DNA of 64,000 nucleotides from Lacrimispora sphenoides (GCF_900105215.1 NZ_FOIP01000001.1:3102501-3166500), one strand, 5' to 3'; numbered from the stretch's first letter, positions 51,236 through 60,437 are shown. The notes: a model not told the origin generated them from the letters alone. Program-made: numbers and translations.

Positions 51236-52615
51236 ATGAATAAGAAAATTGATATGTTAAATGGACATATTTTCACATCATTGACCGGTCTGGCTCTTCC
51301 CATCATGGTCACGGCTCTGGTGCAGATGGCTTATAATCTGACGGATATGGCCTGGATCGGGTTCGTCGGTTCCCCGGCTGTTGCAGCGGTCGGCGCAGGG
51401 GGTATGTATGTTTGGCTCTCCCAGGGCGTTGTCGCTCTGGCAAAAATGGGCGGCCAGGTAAAGGTAGCTCACGCGCTTGGAAAGGGAGACAGGAAGGAGG
51501 CGGCAGTCTATGCTTCCGGCTCGGTTCAGATGGGGCTTTTATTTGCACTGCTGTATGGGGTAGTGACATTTTTCGGGACAAAGCCTTTGATCGCATTTTT
51601 CGGGTTGAACGATGCTTTCGTTGCCTATAATGCCCAGGTTTATTTAAAGATTACCTGCGGTTTGATTGTATTTTCCTTTTTGAATTCGATTATTACCGGG
51701 ATCATGACAGCGATGGGCGACAGTAAGACACCATTGCTTGCGAATTTTATCGGCCTGGTTTTGAATATGGTACTGGATCCTGTCCTGATTTTTGGGGTGG
51801 GTCCGATAAAGGGCTCAGGAGTAGCGGGGGCGGCCATTGCCACGGTCATGGCTCAGGCAGTGGTTACCGCAGTATTCCTCATTGCCATTCGAAAGGACCA
51901 GGTACTGTTTGATAAGGTGAAGGTGTTTCATAAGGTCCCCTGGGATTACATGAAAGCCATGGTCCGGATCGGTTTCCCTGCTTCCGTTCAAAACCTTATT
52001 TATACCAGCATTTCCATGATTCTGACCCGGTTTGTAACCGAATTTGGGGATATTGCTGTGGCGGTGCTTCGGGTAGGCGGACAGATCGAATCCATATCGT
52101 GGATGACGGCAGATGGATTTGCAGCCGCCATTAACTCCTTTGTGGGTCAAAATTATGGGGCAGGTCAGTATGGAAGAGTGAAAAAGGGCTATTTTACGGC
52201 AATCGGAGTCATGTTTGTCTGGGGATTGTTAAGCTCAGCTCTTCTGATCGGCCTTCCCGAGCATATATTCGGATTATTCATCCATGAACCAGAAGTTATT
52301 CCAATGGGCGTGCGCTATCTTGTGATCCTGGGCTTTTGCCAGATGTTCATGTGCATTGAACTGACAACAGTAGGGGCTCTCTCCGGTCTTGGCAGGACTC
52401 TTCTCTGCTCGGTCATCAGTGTTTTATTTACTTCCGCCAGGATACCTCTTGCCATGATTCTAAGCAGCACAGCCCTTGGGCTTGACGGTATCTGGTGGGC
52501 TTTTACCATTTCAAGTATCATCAAGGGGATTCTATTCTTCTTGTCCTTCCTTGTGGTGGCAAGAAAGCTGCCACAGGATAAGCATCAGGCCCGGCTGGAA
52601 TCGGAACTTGAATAG
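51236..52615 (+). CDS. MATE family efflux transporter
   Basis: A 459-aa protein with twelve helices in two MATE lobes (LALPIMVTALVQMAYNLTD at the start; MTAMGDSKTPLLANFIGLV; RIGFPASVQNLIYTSISMIL begins lobe two; QNYGAGQYGRVKKGY). Exports drugs or cationic metabolites against Na+ or H+. Complete, in contrast to the fragment at 1295-1702. Single gene; the substrate is unknown. Confidence 0.93.
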   Translation: MNKKIDMLNGHIFTSLTGLALPIMVTALVQMAYNLTDMAWIGFVGSPAVAAVGAGGMYVWLSQGVVALAKMGGQVKVAHALGKGDRKEAAVYASGSVQMGLLFALLYGVVTFFGTKPLIAFFGLNDAFVAYNAQVYLKITCGLIVFSFLNSIITGIMTAMGDSKTPLLANFIGLVLNMVLDPVLIFGVGPIKGSGVAGAAIATVMAQAVVTAVFLIAIRKDQVLFDKVKVFHKVPWDYMKAMVRIGFPASVQNLIYTSISMILTRFVTEFGDIAVAVLRVGGQIESISWMTADGFAAAINSFVGQNYGAGQYGRVKKGYFTAIGVMFVWGLLSSALLIGLPEHIFGLFIHEPEVIPMGVRYLVILGFCQMFMCIELTTVGALSGLGRTLLCSVISVLFTSARIPLAMILSSTALGLDGIWWAFTISSIIKGILFFLSFLVVARKLPQDKHQARLESELE

Positions 52616-52735
52616 ATAACCGGAAGTTCATTTGGCAGTATCTTACAATTATCAAAATTTTCCAAAAAAGACTTGAATTTCACCATGGTTATAAGTTAAC
52701 ATATAAGGTAGAAAAAAGGGGAAAAGGAACTGACG

Positions 52736-53986
52736 ATGAAACGAAAAATGCAGAATATGTATGAAAGAAACAGGAAAACGATTAAAAAGCTTCTCTGCGG
52801 CCTGTTGGTAAGTGCAATGGTCTGCGGCCAGACTGTTCCCGCCTGGGCCACGTCAAAAGCGGAAAAAGAAAAACAGGAAGCGCAAAAAAAACTGGAAGAG
52901 GCAAATAAAAAAGCCCAGGAAGCTGAAGGCAAAAAGAGTGCTGCCCAGAATCAGGTATCAAAGCTGACTTCTGATCTGACTGCTCTTTTGGCTGATATCA
53001 AAGTTCTGGAAAGTGATATGGCCAACAAGGAAGCGGAGATCAAGCAGGCAGAGCTGGACTATGCGGCGGCTAAGAAAGAGGAAGAAAAGCAGTATGCTTC
53101 CATGAAGAAGCGAATCCAGTACATGTACGAGAAGGGAGATACAGAATATCTGGATATTTTCCTTCAGGTAAAGAACATGTCTGATCTTCTTAATAAGGCG
53201 GAATACGTTGAAGGAATTTATACATACGACCGGAACATGCTGATCACTTACCAGGAGACAAAGCAGAAGGTGGCCGATTATAAGTCAGATCTGGAAGAGG
53301 ACAAGGCTGAGATGGAGGTCATGGAGCTGGAGTACAAGGAACAGCAATCTGCACTTGAGACACTGATCTCCACGAAGAAAAAGGAAGTTTCCAATTTCGA
53401 CAGCCAGCTTGCACAAGCCAAGCAGGATGCAGCGGTTTTTGCCCAGACGGTAGCAAAGAAGAATGAGGAGATCCGCAAGGCGAAAGAAGAGGAGGCCAGA
53501 AAGAAGGCAGCCGAAGAAGCCAGGAAAAAGGCGGAGGAAGAGGCCAGAAAGAAAGCTGCGGCAAACACCAGCTCAAAACCCAAGTCATCCAATGCCAACA
53601 ACAAGTACACCGGTCCGTCTGCCTCCAAAAGCAGCGGAGGATCAGCGGAGGGCCGTGCGGTTGCGGATTACGGACTTCAGTTTGTGGGGAACCCCTATGT
53701 ATTTGGAGGTACCAGCCTGACGAATGGTACGGATTGCTCCGGGTTTGTACTGTCTGTGTACAAGAAATTCGGCTACTCCCTGCCAAGAAGCTCTTCGGAG
53801 CAGCGCTCTGCAGGGCGTGAGGTATCCTATTCTGATGCGCAGCCGGGAGACCTGATCTGCTATGCAGGCCATATAGGAATTTACATCGGCAATGGACAAA
53901 TAGTTCATGCCAGTTCCCCGTCGACCGGTATTAAGGTAGGAAATGCTACCTACCGGACGATTCTATCCGTCAGAAGAATTGTATAG
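52736..53986 (+). CDS. Secreted coiled-coil NlpC/P60 peptidoglycan hydrolase (PcsB-like)
   Basis: A 416-aa protein. N-terminal signal peptide (basic start, hydrophobic core near residues 18-32, cleavage near AWAT). Residues of about 40-290 form coiled coil rich in Lys, Glu, Ala and Gln, ending in repeated EEARKKAEE units, then a Ser/Asn-rich linker. The C-terminal NlpC/P60 domain has catalytic Cys in NGTDCSGFVLSVYKKFGYSL, His in CYAGHIGIYIG and a third polar residue in QIVHAS. Similar proteins cut peptide cross-links during division and are controlled through their coiled coil by FtsEX. Confidence 0.93.
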   Translation: MKRKMQNMYERNRKTIKKLLCGLLVSAMVCGQTVPAWATSKAEKEKQEAQKKLEEANKKAQEAEGKKSAAQNQVSKLTSDLTALLADIKVLESDMANKEAEIKQAELDYAAAKKEEEKQYASMKKRIQYMYEKGDTEYLDIFLQVKNMSDLLNKAEYVEGIYTYDRNMLITYQETKQKVADYKSDLEEDKAEMEVMELEYKEQQSALETLISTKKKEVSNFDSQLAQAKQDAAVFAQTVAKKNEEIRKAKEEEARKKAAEEARKKAEEEARKKAAANTSSKPKSSNANNKYTGPSASKSSGGSAEGRAVADYGLQFVGNPYVFGGTSLTNGTDCSGFVLSVYKKFGYSLPRSSSEQRSAGREVSYSDAQPGDLICYAGHIGIYIGNGQIVHASSPSTGIKVGNATYRTILSVRRIV

Positions 53987-53998
53987 GAATCTGTTTTG

Positions 53999-54033
53999 CA
54001 GGGAGGGATCCGCTGATCCCTCCCTGTTTCCTT
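53999..54033 (+). terminator. Terminator of the NlpC/P60 gene
   Basis: CAGGGAGGGATC at 53999-54010 pairs perfectly with GATCCCTCCCTG at 54015-54026, followed by TTTCCTT. Confidence 0.85.
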
Positions 54034-54144
54034 AAAAAGAGCTTGCGGAAATCGACATTATATGAGAAAATGTAATCAAGTATGATGTGATATATTTAAC
54101 AAAGTACTGTTCACAATTATTACTTATTCGAAAGGAGTTTTAAC

Positions 54145-54837
54145 ATGATTTATTCACAGGAAGTAGAAGAGATGTGCACAGTGGCACAGGGCGTTCATCA
54201 CGGCGCGGCTCCAATCCCAGAAGAAGCAAAATGGGTAAAATCTAGAGAAGTTAAAGATATCTCCGGTCTGACACATGGCGTTGGCTGGTGTGCTCCTCAG
54301 CAGGGTGCATGCAAGTTGACTCTTAACGTAAAAGAGGGTATTATCCAGGAAGCATTAGTAGAGACTATCGGCTGTTCCGGTATGACACATTCCGCTGCTA
54401 TGGCAGCAGAGATTCTGCCAGGACTGACCGTTTTAGAAGCATTAAATACAGACCTTGTTTGTGACGCCATCAACACCGCTATGAGAGAATTATTCTTACA
54501 GATCGCATACGGTAGAACACAGAGTGCATTTTCTGAGGATGGACTTCCGGTAGGTGCAGGACTGGAAGACTTAGGAAAGGGTCTCCGTTCACAGGTTGGT
54601 ACCATGTACGGAACATTAAAGAAAGGTCCTCGTTACTTAGAGATGGCGGAAGGCTATGTAACCGGTATCGCTCTGGATGAAGAAGATCAAATCATTGGCT
54701 ATCAGTTCGTAAGCCTTGGAAAGATGACTGACTTTATCAAGAAGGGTGATGACCCGACAACTGCTTGGGAAAAGGCAAAAGGACAGTACGGACGCGTTGC
54801 CGAAGCTGCTAAGATCATTGACCCAAGACATGAATAA
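54145..54837 (+). CDS. NifU-like iron-sulfur scaffold protein (GGGtGRT-associated)
   Basis: A 230-aa protein related to the IscU/NifU N-terminal scaffold: GVGWCAPQQGACKL and VETIGCSGMTHSAA supply Cys residues, and AINTAMRELF follows as in IscU-type folds. The C-terminal 80 residues have no known domain. It probably builds or carries Fe-S clusters for a dedicated partner, since the next gene is the conserved GGGtGRT protein. Ribosome site AAAGGAGTTT. Confidence 0.82.
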   Translation: MIYSQEVEEMCTVAQGVHHGAAPIPEEAKWVKSREVKDISGLTHGVGWCAPQQGACKLTLNVKEGIIQEALVETIGCSGMTHSAAMAAEILPGLTVLEALNTDLVCDAINTAMRELFLQIAYGRTQSAFSEDGLPVGAGLEDLGKGLRSQVGTMYGTLKKGPRYLEMAEGYVTGIALDEEDQIIGYQFVSLGKMTDFIKKGDDPTTAWEKAKGQYGRVAEAAKIIDPRHE

Positions 54838-54912
54838 TCAGATTGGCAAAAGCCTGTCGGATAGCGGTTATCAAAGCGAAGATATTTGGCCAATAATAAG
54901 GAGGACAAGATA

Positions 54913-55923
54913 ATGGCATTATTTGAATCATATGAGAGAAGAATTGACAAAATCAATTCTGTATTAAACAGCTATGGCATTGCTTCTATTGAAGAAGCTG
55001 AAAAGATTACAAAAGATGCAGGTCTGGATGTATACGAGCAGGTAAAGAAGATCCAGCCGATCTGTTTTGAGAATGCCTGTTGGGCTTACATCGTTGGCGC
55101 AGCAATTGCAATCAAGAAAGACTGCAGAAAAGCGGCAGACGCAGCAGCAGCTATTGGAGAAGGTCTTCAGGCTTTCTGTATTCCAGGTTCCGTTGCCGAT
55201 CAGCGTAAAGTAGGTCTGGGACACGGTAACTTAGGAAAGATGCTTCTGGAAGAAGAGACCGAGTGCTTCTGCTTTTTAGCAGGTCATGAGTCCTTTGCAG
55301 CAGCTGAAGGCGCAATTGGTATTGCTGAGAAGGCAAACAAAGTTCGTCAGAAACCATTAAGAGTTATTTTAAATGGTTTAGGAAAAGATGCAGCACAGAT
55401 CATTTCCAGAATCAATGGATTTACATATGTAGAGACAGATATGGATTATTACTCAGGCGAAGTAAAAGAGCTTTGGAGAAAGTCTTACTCAGAAGGTTTA
55501 AGAGCAAAAGTTAACTGCTACGGTGCAAACGATGTTACAGAAGGTGTTGCAGTTATGTGGAAGGAAGGCGTTGACGTTTCTATCACAGGAAACTCTACCA
55601 ACCCAACCAGATTCCAGCATCCGGTAGCAGGAACCTATAAGAAAGAATGTTCAGAGAAGGGCAAGAAGTACTTCTCCGTAGCATCCGGCGGCGGTACAGG
55701 ACGTACCCTTCATCCAGATAACATGGCAGCAGGCCCAGCTTCCTACGGTATGACTGATACTATGGGACGTATGCACTCTGATGCTCAGTTCGCAGGTTCT
55801 TCTTCCGTTCCGGCTCATGTGGAAATGATGGGTCTGATCGGTATGGGTAATAATCCTATGGTCGGAGCTACCGTTGCAGTGGCTGTTGGCATCGAGGAAA
55901 GTGCAAGAGAAGGTAAATTCTAA
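54913..55923 (+). CDS. GGGtGRT family protein
   Basis: A 336-aa protein that carries the name-giving motif in SVASGGGTGRTLHPDNMAAG near residue 265. Cys residues in QPICFENACWAYIVG and ETECFCFLAG could hold an Fe-S cluster. The family is widespread in anaerobic Firmicutes and lacks an established function, to my knowledge. It regularly follows the NifU-like gene, as here, and the two probably work together. ATG 54913 has AAGGAGGACAAG upstream; the longer frame at 54886 is not needed. Confidence 0.9.
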   Translation: MALFESYERRIDKINSVLNSYGIASIEEAEKITKDAGLDVYEQVKKIQPICFENACWAYIVGAAIAIKKDCRKAADAAAAIGEGLQAFCIPGSVADQRKVGLGHGNLGKMLLEEETECFCFLAGHESFAAAEGAIGIAEKANKVRQKPLRVILNGLGKDAAQIISRINGFTYVETDMDYYSGEVKELWRKSYSEGLRAKVNCYGANDVTEGVAVMWKEGVDVSITGNSTNPTRFQHPVAGTYKKECSEKGKKYFSVASGGGTGRTLHPDNMAAGPASYGMTDTMGRMHSDAQFAGSSSVPAHVEMMGLIGMGNNPMVGATVAVAVGIEESAREGKF

Positions 55924-56131
55924 GGAAAACCTTGATTTTTAAGGTGTTTTACTTTTAGAAAAGGAAAGAGGAGTCGCTTTGCCGGTTCCTCTTTTTGCTT
56001 ATTAAATATCTAGTCAGAGGGAAGCTGTATGACCAATGAAGGATTTCCCGGCAGAAAAATGAAAACCTTCAAACAGACAATATAATAATCATCGGTTTGA
56101 AGGTTTGATTTTAAAATCCGGAGTATCCATA

Positions 56132-56767
56132 TTAAGATTTTGCACTGATGCATGCTTTATAACGTTCGTCCGCAGCCTCCCAGCTTACCACATGGAACCA
56201 GTCTTCTATGTATGCGGCCCTGTCGTTAAACCGCTTCAAAAAATAGGCATGTTCCCAGCAGTCGATGCCTGCAATAACGCAAAGGCCATCTGAGATAGGG
56301 GAATTCTGGTTTGGTGTTGTTACGAGTTTCAGCACGCCGTTAGAATCCACTACCAGCCAGGCATACCCGGATCCAAATATAGCCAGTGCATACCTTTTAA
56401 ATTCATCAAAAAACTGTTCCACCGTCCCAAAGTATTGTACGATGGCAGGATACAATACTTCAGCCTGGGTCCGGGTCATGGAATTGGTCATCCCGAAGAA
56501 ATAGATGGTGTGATTATAAACTCCGCCCGCATTATTAATGATGCTCTGACGGACTTCCGAAGGAAGGCTTTCCGTGTCCGAAAGCAGATCCTCCAAAGAC
56601 TTGTTTTGCAGCTGCGGATAATTCGACAGGATCCCGTTAAGATTCGCCACATATCGTTGCTGCAGCCTGTCGTGGTGCAGGTACATGGTTTGCGTGTCTA
56701 TGTAGGGTTCCAGTGCATCGTATGGATACGGCAGCGGCAGGTTTACAAAGGGGTAATGTTCATTCAT
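56132..56767 (-). CDS. Fe/Mn-type superoxide dismutase family protein
   Basis: A 211-aa protein. Begins LPYPYDALEPYIDTQTMYLH with the first metal His and HDRLQQRYV; second His in GGVYNHTIYF; third and fourth ligands in GIDCWEHAYFLKR (Asp, His). Several positions differ from textbook SODs: NHTIYFFGM replaces NHSFFW, and IDCWEHAYF replaces VDVWEHAYY. Such divergent forms are common in Clostridia, and some act in spore coats. Metal and activity are not settled. It is transcribed alone and converges with the GGGtGRT gene. Confidence 0.85.
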   Translation of the reverse strand: MNEHYPFVNLPLPYPYDALEPYIDTQTMYLHHDRLQQRYVANLNGILSNYPQLQNKSLEDLLSDTESLPSEVRQSIINNAGGVYNHTIYFFGMTNSMTRTQAEVLYPAIVQYFGTVEQFFDEFKRYALAIFGSGYAWLVVDSNGVLKLVTTPNQNSPISDGLCVIAGIDCWEHAYFLKRFNDRAAYIEDWFHVVSWEAADERYKACISAKS

Positions 56768-56991
56768 AGGTTATTGTCCTCATTATTATTTGTATATATA
56801 TATTCAGTACTCAGGGATATATGATGGATAAGCAGGAGCTTGTAACAGAAATCTATAATGGCTCTGCTATAGGTTTTTCCTATAACCAGGTCATAATTAT
56901 ATCAATTAACACTTAGCCATAAAACCAGGTATAATACCAATTAAGAAGATACGAAATAAATAATCAGTATAACATTTGGGAGGAAATTCAT

Positions 56992-58299
56992 ATGGCTAAG
57001 AAGACAAGAGCTGAGAGAAATTTAAAATTTGAAACATTACAATTACATGTTGGACAGGAACAGGCGGATCCGGTTACCGATGCCAGAGCAGTACCCATTT
57101 ACCAGACATCTTCCTATGTGTTCCATAATAGCGATCATGCTGCGGCCAGATTCAGCCTGTCAGATGCAGGAAATATTTATGGGAGACTGACAAACCCAAC
57201 CCAGGACGTCTTTGAGCGCAGGATAGCTGCTTTGGAAGGCGGAGTGGCTGCCTTGGCAGTGGCTTCCGGAGCTGCTGCAGTTACCTATTCCATTGAAAAT
57301 ATTGCCAAAAGCGGGGATCATATTGTAGCGGCAAAGAATATCTATGGCGGTACTTATAATCTGCTGGAGCATACTCTCCCAGAATACGGAGTTGAAACGA
57401 CCTTTGTGGATCCTTTTGATTACGAAGCCTTTGACAAAGCCATTCGGGAAAACACAAAGCTGGTATTCATTGAAACTCTGGGCAATCCCAATTCCGATGT
57501 GGTTGATATTGAAAAGCTTGCAGGCATCGCTCATGCACATAATATTCCGCTGATTGTGGACAATACCTTTGCAACTCCTTATCTGGTAAGACCCATTGAA
57601 TACGGAGCGGATATTGTAGTCCATTCCGCCACAAAATATATTGGAGGCCATGGAACAGCCATTGGCGGGGTCATTGTTGACGGTGGAACATTCGATTGGG
57701 AAGCTTCCGGGAAATTTGCTTCCCTTACAGAGCCGAACCCAAGCTACCATGGAATCAGCTTTACCAAGGCTGTAGGAGCGGCCGCTTATGTAACAAAGAT
57801 CCGCGCCATTTTACTCCGTGATACCGGAGCAGCTCTTTCTCCTTTCCATGGGTTTTTATTCCTCCAGGGCTTAGAAACCTTATCCCTTCGTGTAGAACGT
57901 CATGTGGAAAATGCTCTGAAGGTGGCTCAGTATTTAAAGAACCATCCGCAGGTGGAGAAGGTGCACCATCCTTCTGTCTCAGAGGATCCGGAGCAGCAGG
58001 AATTATACGGCAAATATTTTCCAAATGGCGGAGGTTCCATATTTACCTTTGAAATCAAGGGAGATGCCAGGAAGGCAAAAGACTTTATTGACCAGTTGGA
58101 ATTATTCTCCCTGTTAGCCAATGTAGCTGACGTAAAATCTTTAGTCATTCATCCGGCGTCCACGACCCATTCCCAGATGTCAGCAGAGGAATTGGAGGAT
58201 TCAGGAATCAAACCGAACACTATCCGGTTATCCATAGGAACGGAACATGCAGCTGATATTATTGAAGATTTAGAGGAAGCATTTAAGGCGGTTCAATAA
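56992..58299 (+). CDS. metY: O-acetylhomoserine sulfhydrylase (MetY)
   Basis: A 435-aa PLP enzyme of the Cys/Met metabolism family. FETLQLHVGQEQADPVTDARA at the start and VPIYQTSSYVF are typical of O-acetylhomoserine aminocarboxypropyltransferase. The PLP lysine is in VVHSATKYIGGHGTAIGGVI near residue 210, and the length (about 430) is characteristic of MetY rather than the shorter MetB/MetC. It makes homocysteine from O-acetylhomoserine and sulfide. Ribosome site GGGAGGA. Confidence 0.94.
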   Translation: MAKKTRAERNLKFETLQLHVGQEQADPVTDARAVPIYQTSSYVFHNSDHAAARFSLSDAGNIYGRLTNPTQDVFERRIAALEGGVAALAVASGAAAVTYSIENIAKSGDHIVAAKNIYGGTYNLLEHTLPEYGVETTFVDPFDYEAFDKAIRENTKLVFIETLGNPNSDVVDIEKLAGIAHAHNIPLIVDNTFATPYLVRPIEYGADIVVHSATKYIGGHGTAIGGVIVDGGTFDWEASGKFASLTEPNPSYHGISFTKAVGAAAYVTKIRAILLRDTGAALSPFHGFLFLQGLETLSLRVERHVENALKVAQYLKNHPQVEKVHHPSVSEDPEQQELYGKYFPNGGGSIFTFEIKGDARKAKDFIDQLELFSLLANVADVKSLVIHPASTTHSQMSAEELEDSGIKPNTIRLSIGTEHAADIIEDLEEAFKAVQ

Positions 58300-58326
58300 T
58301 CGTCAGGTTTAACAGAATTAAAAACA

Positions 58327-58354
58327 GGCTGCCATACTCCTATGGCAGCCCTTT
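58327..58354 (+). terminator. Terminator of metY
   Basis: GGCTGCCAT pairs with ATGGCAGCC around ACTCCT, followed by CTTT. It lies 27 bases after the stop. Confidence 0.75.
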
Positions 58355-58401
58355 GAGCGCTAGGTACAGGGAGAAAAGCCATCAGCGATGGGATCTACCC
58401 T

Positions 58402-58478
58402 AAAAGCGTGGGCAAGAATGAGGAAACACCCTACGGGTATACCTTTATGCCAAAAAAGCGTGGGCAAGAATGAGGAAA
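58402..58478. repeat. 25-bp direct repeat before the LysR gene
   Basis: The segment AAAAGCGTGGGCAAGAATGA plus GGAAA occurs at 58402-58426 and again, identical, at 58454-58478, 52 bases apart. The second copy supplies the AAAGG ribosome site of the LysR gene. Confidence 0.75.
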
Positions 58479-58487
58479 GGAGATACC

Positions 58488-59402
58488 ATGACATTACAGC
58501 AGCTTCGTTATGCCATATGCATTGCAACTCAAAAATCCATGAATAAGGCGGCTGCCGAGTTGTTTATCACGCAGCCCAGCCTATCAAGCACCATCCGGGA
58601 TCTGGAAGAAGAGATCGGCATTAAGCTGTTTCTGCGCTCTAACCGGGGAATCGTAATCACTCCGGAAGGAGAGGAGTTCCTTGGATATGCCAGACAGATG
58701 CTGGAGCAGTACCGCCAGATGGAAGAGCGGTTCGTAAAGAAGGAAAAGTTTAAGAAAAAATTCAGCGTATCCATGCAGCATTACACCTTTGCCGTTCAGG
58801 CCTTTATCCATATGGCAAAAGAATTCGGTATGGATGATTACGAATTTGCCGTCCACGAAACCAAAACCTATGAAGTCATTGAAAATGTAAGGAACCAGAA
58901 AAGCGAATTAGGGATTCTGTACTTAAATGATTTTAACCAGAAGGCCATTGAAAAAATTTTTAATGATAATGAACTGGAATTTGTGGAATTATTTCAGTGC
59001 GGAATCTATGTTTTCCTATGGAAGGGCAATCCGCTGGCAGAAAAAGAGCTGATCGAATTTGAAGATTTAAAGAATTATCCCTGCCTGTCCTTTGAACAGG
59101 GAAATAATAATTCCTTTTATCTGGCGGAAGAAGTGTTCAGCACTTTTGAATATAAGCAGATCATAAAGGCGGATGACAGAGCCACGCTCTTAAATCTCAT
59201 GGTAGGATTAAATGGCTATACCCTGTGCTCCGGGATTATCTGTGAAGATTTAAATGGAGATGAATATAGGGCAATTCCTCTTAATACCGATGATAAGATG
59301 AGAATCGGATATATAAAAAAGAAAAAAATGCCCTTAAGCATCCTTGGCGAAAAATATATAGCGGAACTGATCAGATTGAAAGAAAAACATCTTCCAACCT
59401 AA
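58488..59402 (+). CDS. LysR family transcriptional regulator
   Basis: A 304-aa regulator. Winged helix at residues 1-60 (LQQLRYAICIATQKSMNKAA; LFITQPSLSSTIRDLEEEIG), then a periplasmic-binding-like effector domain. AAAGGAGATACC precedes ATG 58488. Its position after metY and near other sulfur-amino-acid genes hints at control of sulfur metabolism (CysB/CmbR type), which is inference. Confidence 0.92.
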   Translation: MTLQQLRYAICIATQKSMNKAAAELFITQPSLSSTIRDLEEEIGIKLFLRSNRGIVITPEGEEFLGYARQMLEQYRQMEERFVKKEKFKKKFSVSMQHYTFAVQAFIHMAKEFGMDDYEFAVHETKTYEVIENVRNQKSELGILYLNDFNQKAIEKIFNDNELEFVELFQCGIYVFLWKGNPLAEKELIEFEDLKNYPCLSFEQGNNNSFYLAEEVFSTFEYKQIIKADDRATLLNLMVGLNGYTLCSGIICEDLNGDEYRAIPLNTDDKMRIGYIKKKKMPLSILGEKYIAELIRLKEKHLPT

Positions 59403-60120
59403 GTTTAATAGCAGTTTATCTTGCGTCACGGTGTGCTGAAGTTCAGTATTTCCGTGGCGTTTCCCGTTTTATTTGATCGGTGCATTCATTTAGCATTACT
59501 TACCTTTATTATATATAATTGTAAGTGGTGTTTTCTATTAAGTCCAGAAATAGGCATAGAAATATTGCTATTACATGAGAAAGAAAAGGAGCTGACCAGG
59601 AATATAGAATGAGTGATATTGTATAGAGATACCGGTTTTCTCAGTTTATGAAAGAGAAGGAGAATGGTGGAAAATGTACCCCAGAGGAAAATGCTGTCAT
59701 TGGGAAAAGCTCACTAGGCTTTTAGCTGACTTTAGTTCCATGGTTACTTGGATAGTGGGAAAAGTAATTCGAATAGAGCGGAAAATTCCGCTGTACTGAA
59801 ACTTCTATCCCATGTTGTTCTTAGAGGTAAATCATAATAGAATAGAGCCGAATAATCGGCTGTATGGAAGACAACGTATTTTTGCGCTGAATGCTTATAC
59901 CGGCCCTGTCTATAGTAATAAAATGCTAAAAACAGGGAAAGCAGGAGGCTGTATTGAGCAACTATTGATAAAACGAATTTTGTGCCTCCAATGGGATTCT
60001 TTTTAATGCTCTAAACAAACAATTGAGAAAAGGCCATTTTTTAGCCGCTCTTTCTCCACACAGTTAGTCAAAGATATAACAGTATATGCCTATTCATTAT
60101 TTTGCTGCCGTGAAAAGTAA
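59403..60120. other. Gene-poor stretch with decayed toxin copy and paired hairpins
   Basis: No full gene. It holds a decayed copy of the small toxin gene (about 59480-59566) and two 16-base hairpins in a repeated context (59777-59792, 59846-59861), each preceded by GAATAG. A short loop near 59944-59998 pairs GGAGGC with GCCTCC and is followed by TTTTT. Open frames here (for example 59812-60006) lack ribosome sites. Confidence 0.4.
59480..59566 (+). pseudogene. Decayed copy of the type I toxin gene
   Basis: GCATTACTTACCTTTATT at 59493-59510 is identical to 60270-60287 in the intact copy, and the following AATTGTAAGT, the AGTCC region and AGGCATAGAAA are also shared. The N-terminal half does not align well: an in-frame ATG is missing and a TAG precedes the conserved part in the original frame. 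The copies are about 780 bases apart, which suggests a tandem duplication of the whole locus. Confidence 0.55.
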
Positions 60121-60149
60121 TTGCACATTGAAATGGGATATGTTACCAT
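60121..60149 (+). promoter_or_regulatory. Promoter of the small toxin mRNA
   Basis: TTGCAC at 60121-60126 and TACCAT at 60144-60149 with a 17-base spacer, about 70 bases before the toxin start. Confidence 0.5.
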
Positions 60150-60221
60150 AGTGGAATGGAACAATCGTGTCACTGCAAGGGCGTTTGGCCTTCCATCATA
60201 CATAGATGGGAGGTGGTGCGG

Positions 60222-60305
60222 ATGAAATATGACTTTAAAGACCTTATGGCCTTTGGTATGTTCATAATCGCATTACTTACCTTTATTTTCGTTAATTGTA
60301 AGTAG
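60222..60305 (+). CDS. Putative type I toxin (TxpA/holin-like small membrane peptide)
   Basis: A 27-codon gene with a strong ribosome site (GGGAGGTGGTGCGG). It reads MKYDFKDLMAFGMF, then one hydrophobic helix (IIALLTFIFV), then NCK. This is the plan of the short holin-like toxins of Firmicutes, such as TxpA/BsrG relatives: a polar start, one helix of the form (F/I)xxLI-ALLT(Y/F)I and a short polar end. An antisense promoter downstream and a hairpin at 60335-60390 complete a type I toxin-antitoxin layout. A decayed second copy lies 780 bases upstream. Confidence 0.65.
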   Translation: MKYDFKDLMAFGMFIIALLTFIFVNCK

Positions 60306-60334
60306 CGTTTTTCTTTAAAGTCCTGGAAACAGGC

Positions 60335-60390
60335 ATAGAAAAACCACCCTTGTAAAACATTGGCGTGTTAAGTAGGGTGGAGTTTTCTAT
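60335..60390. terminator. Bidirectional terminator of the toxin-antitoxin pair
   Basis: ATAGAAAAACCACCCT at 60335-60350 pairs with AGGGTGG-AGTTTTCTAT at 60374-60390. T-runs lie at both ends depending on strand, so it can end both the toxin mRNA and the antisense RNA. Confidence 0.7.
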
Positions 60391-60437
60391 CTCATTTAAT
60401 GGCCAACCCCTTGTATTGGGGCGGTTGTTCCTTTTGT
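60335..60437 (-). ncRNA. Putative antisense RNA antitoxin
   Basis: On the minus strand TTGAAA (60467-60472) and TATATT (60444-60449) are 17 bases apart and point towards the 3' end of the toxin gene. Transcription from about 60437 would reach the hairpin at 60335-60390, which in this direction ends in TTTTTCT, giving an RNA of about 100 bases that overlaps the toxin mRNA's 3' untranslated region. A CCCC-AATACAA-GGGG hairpin lies in its 5' part. This fits a type I antitoxin; expression is not shown. Confidence 0.5.

Noticed and set aside
59812..60006. 64-codon plus-strand frame
   Set aside because: Covers one of the paired hairpins, no ribosome site, no family resemblance.
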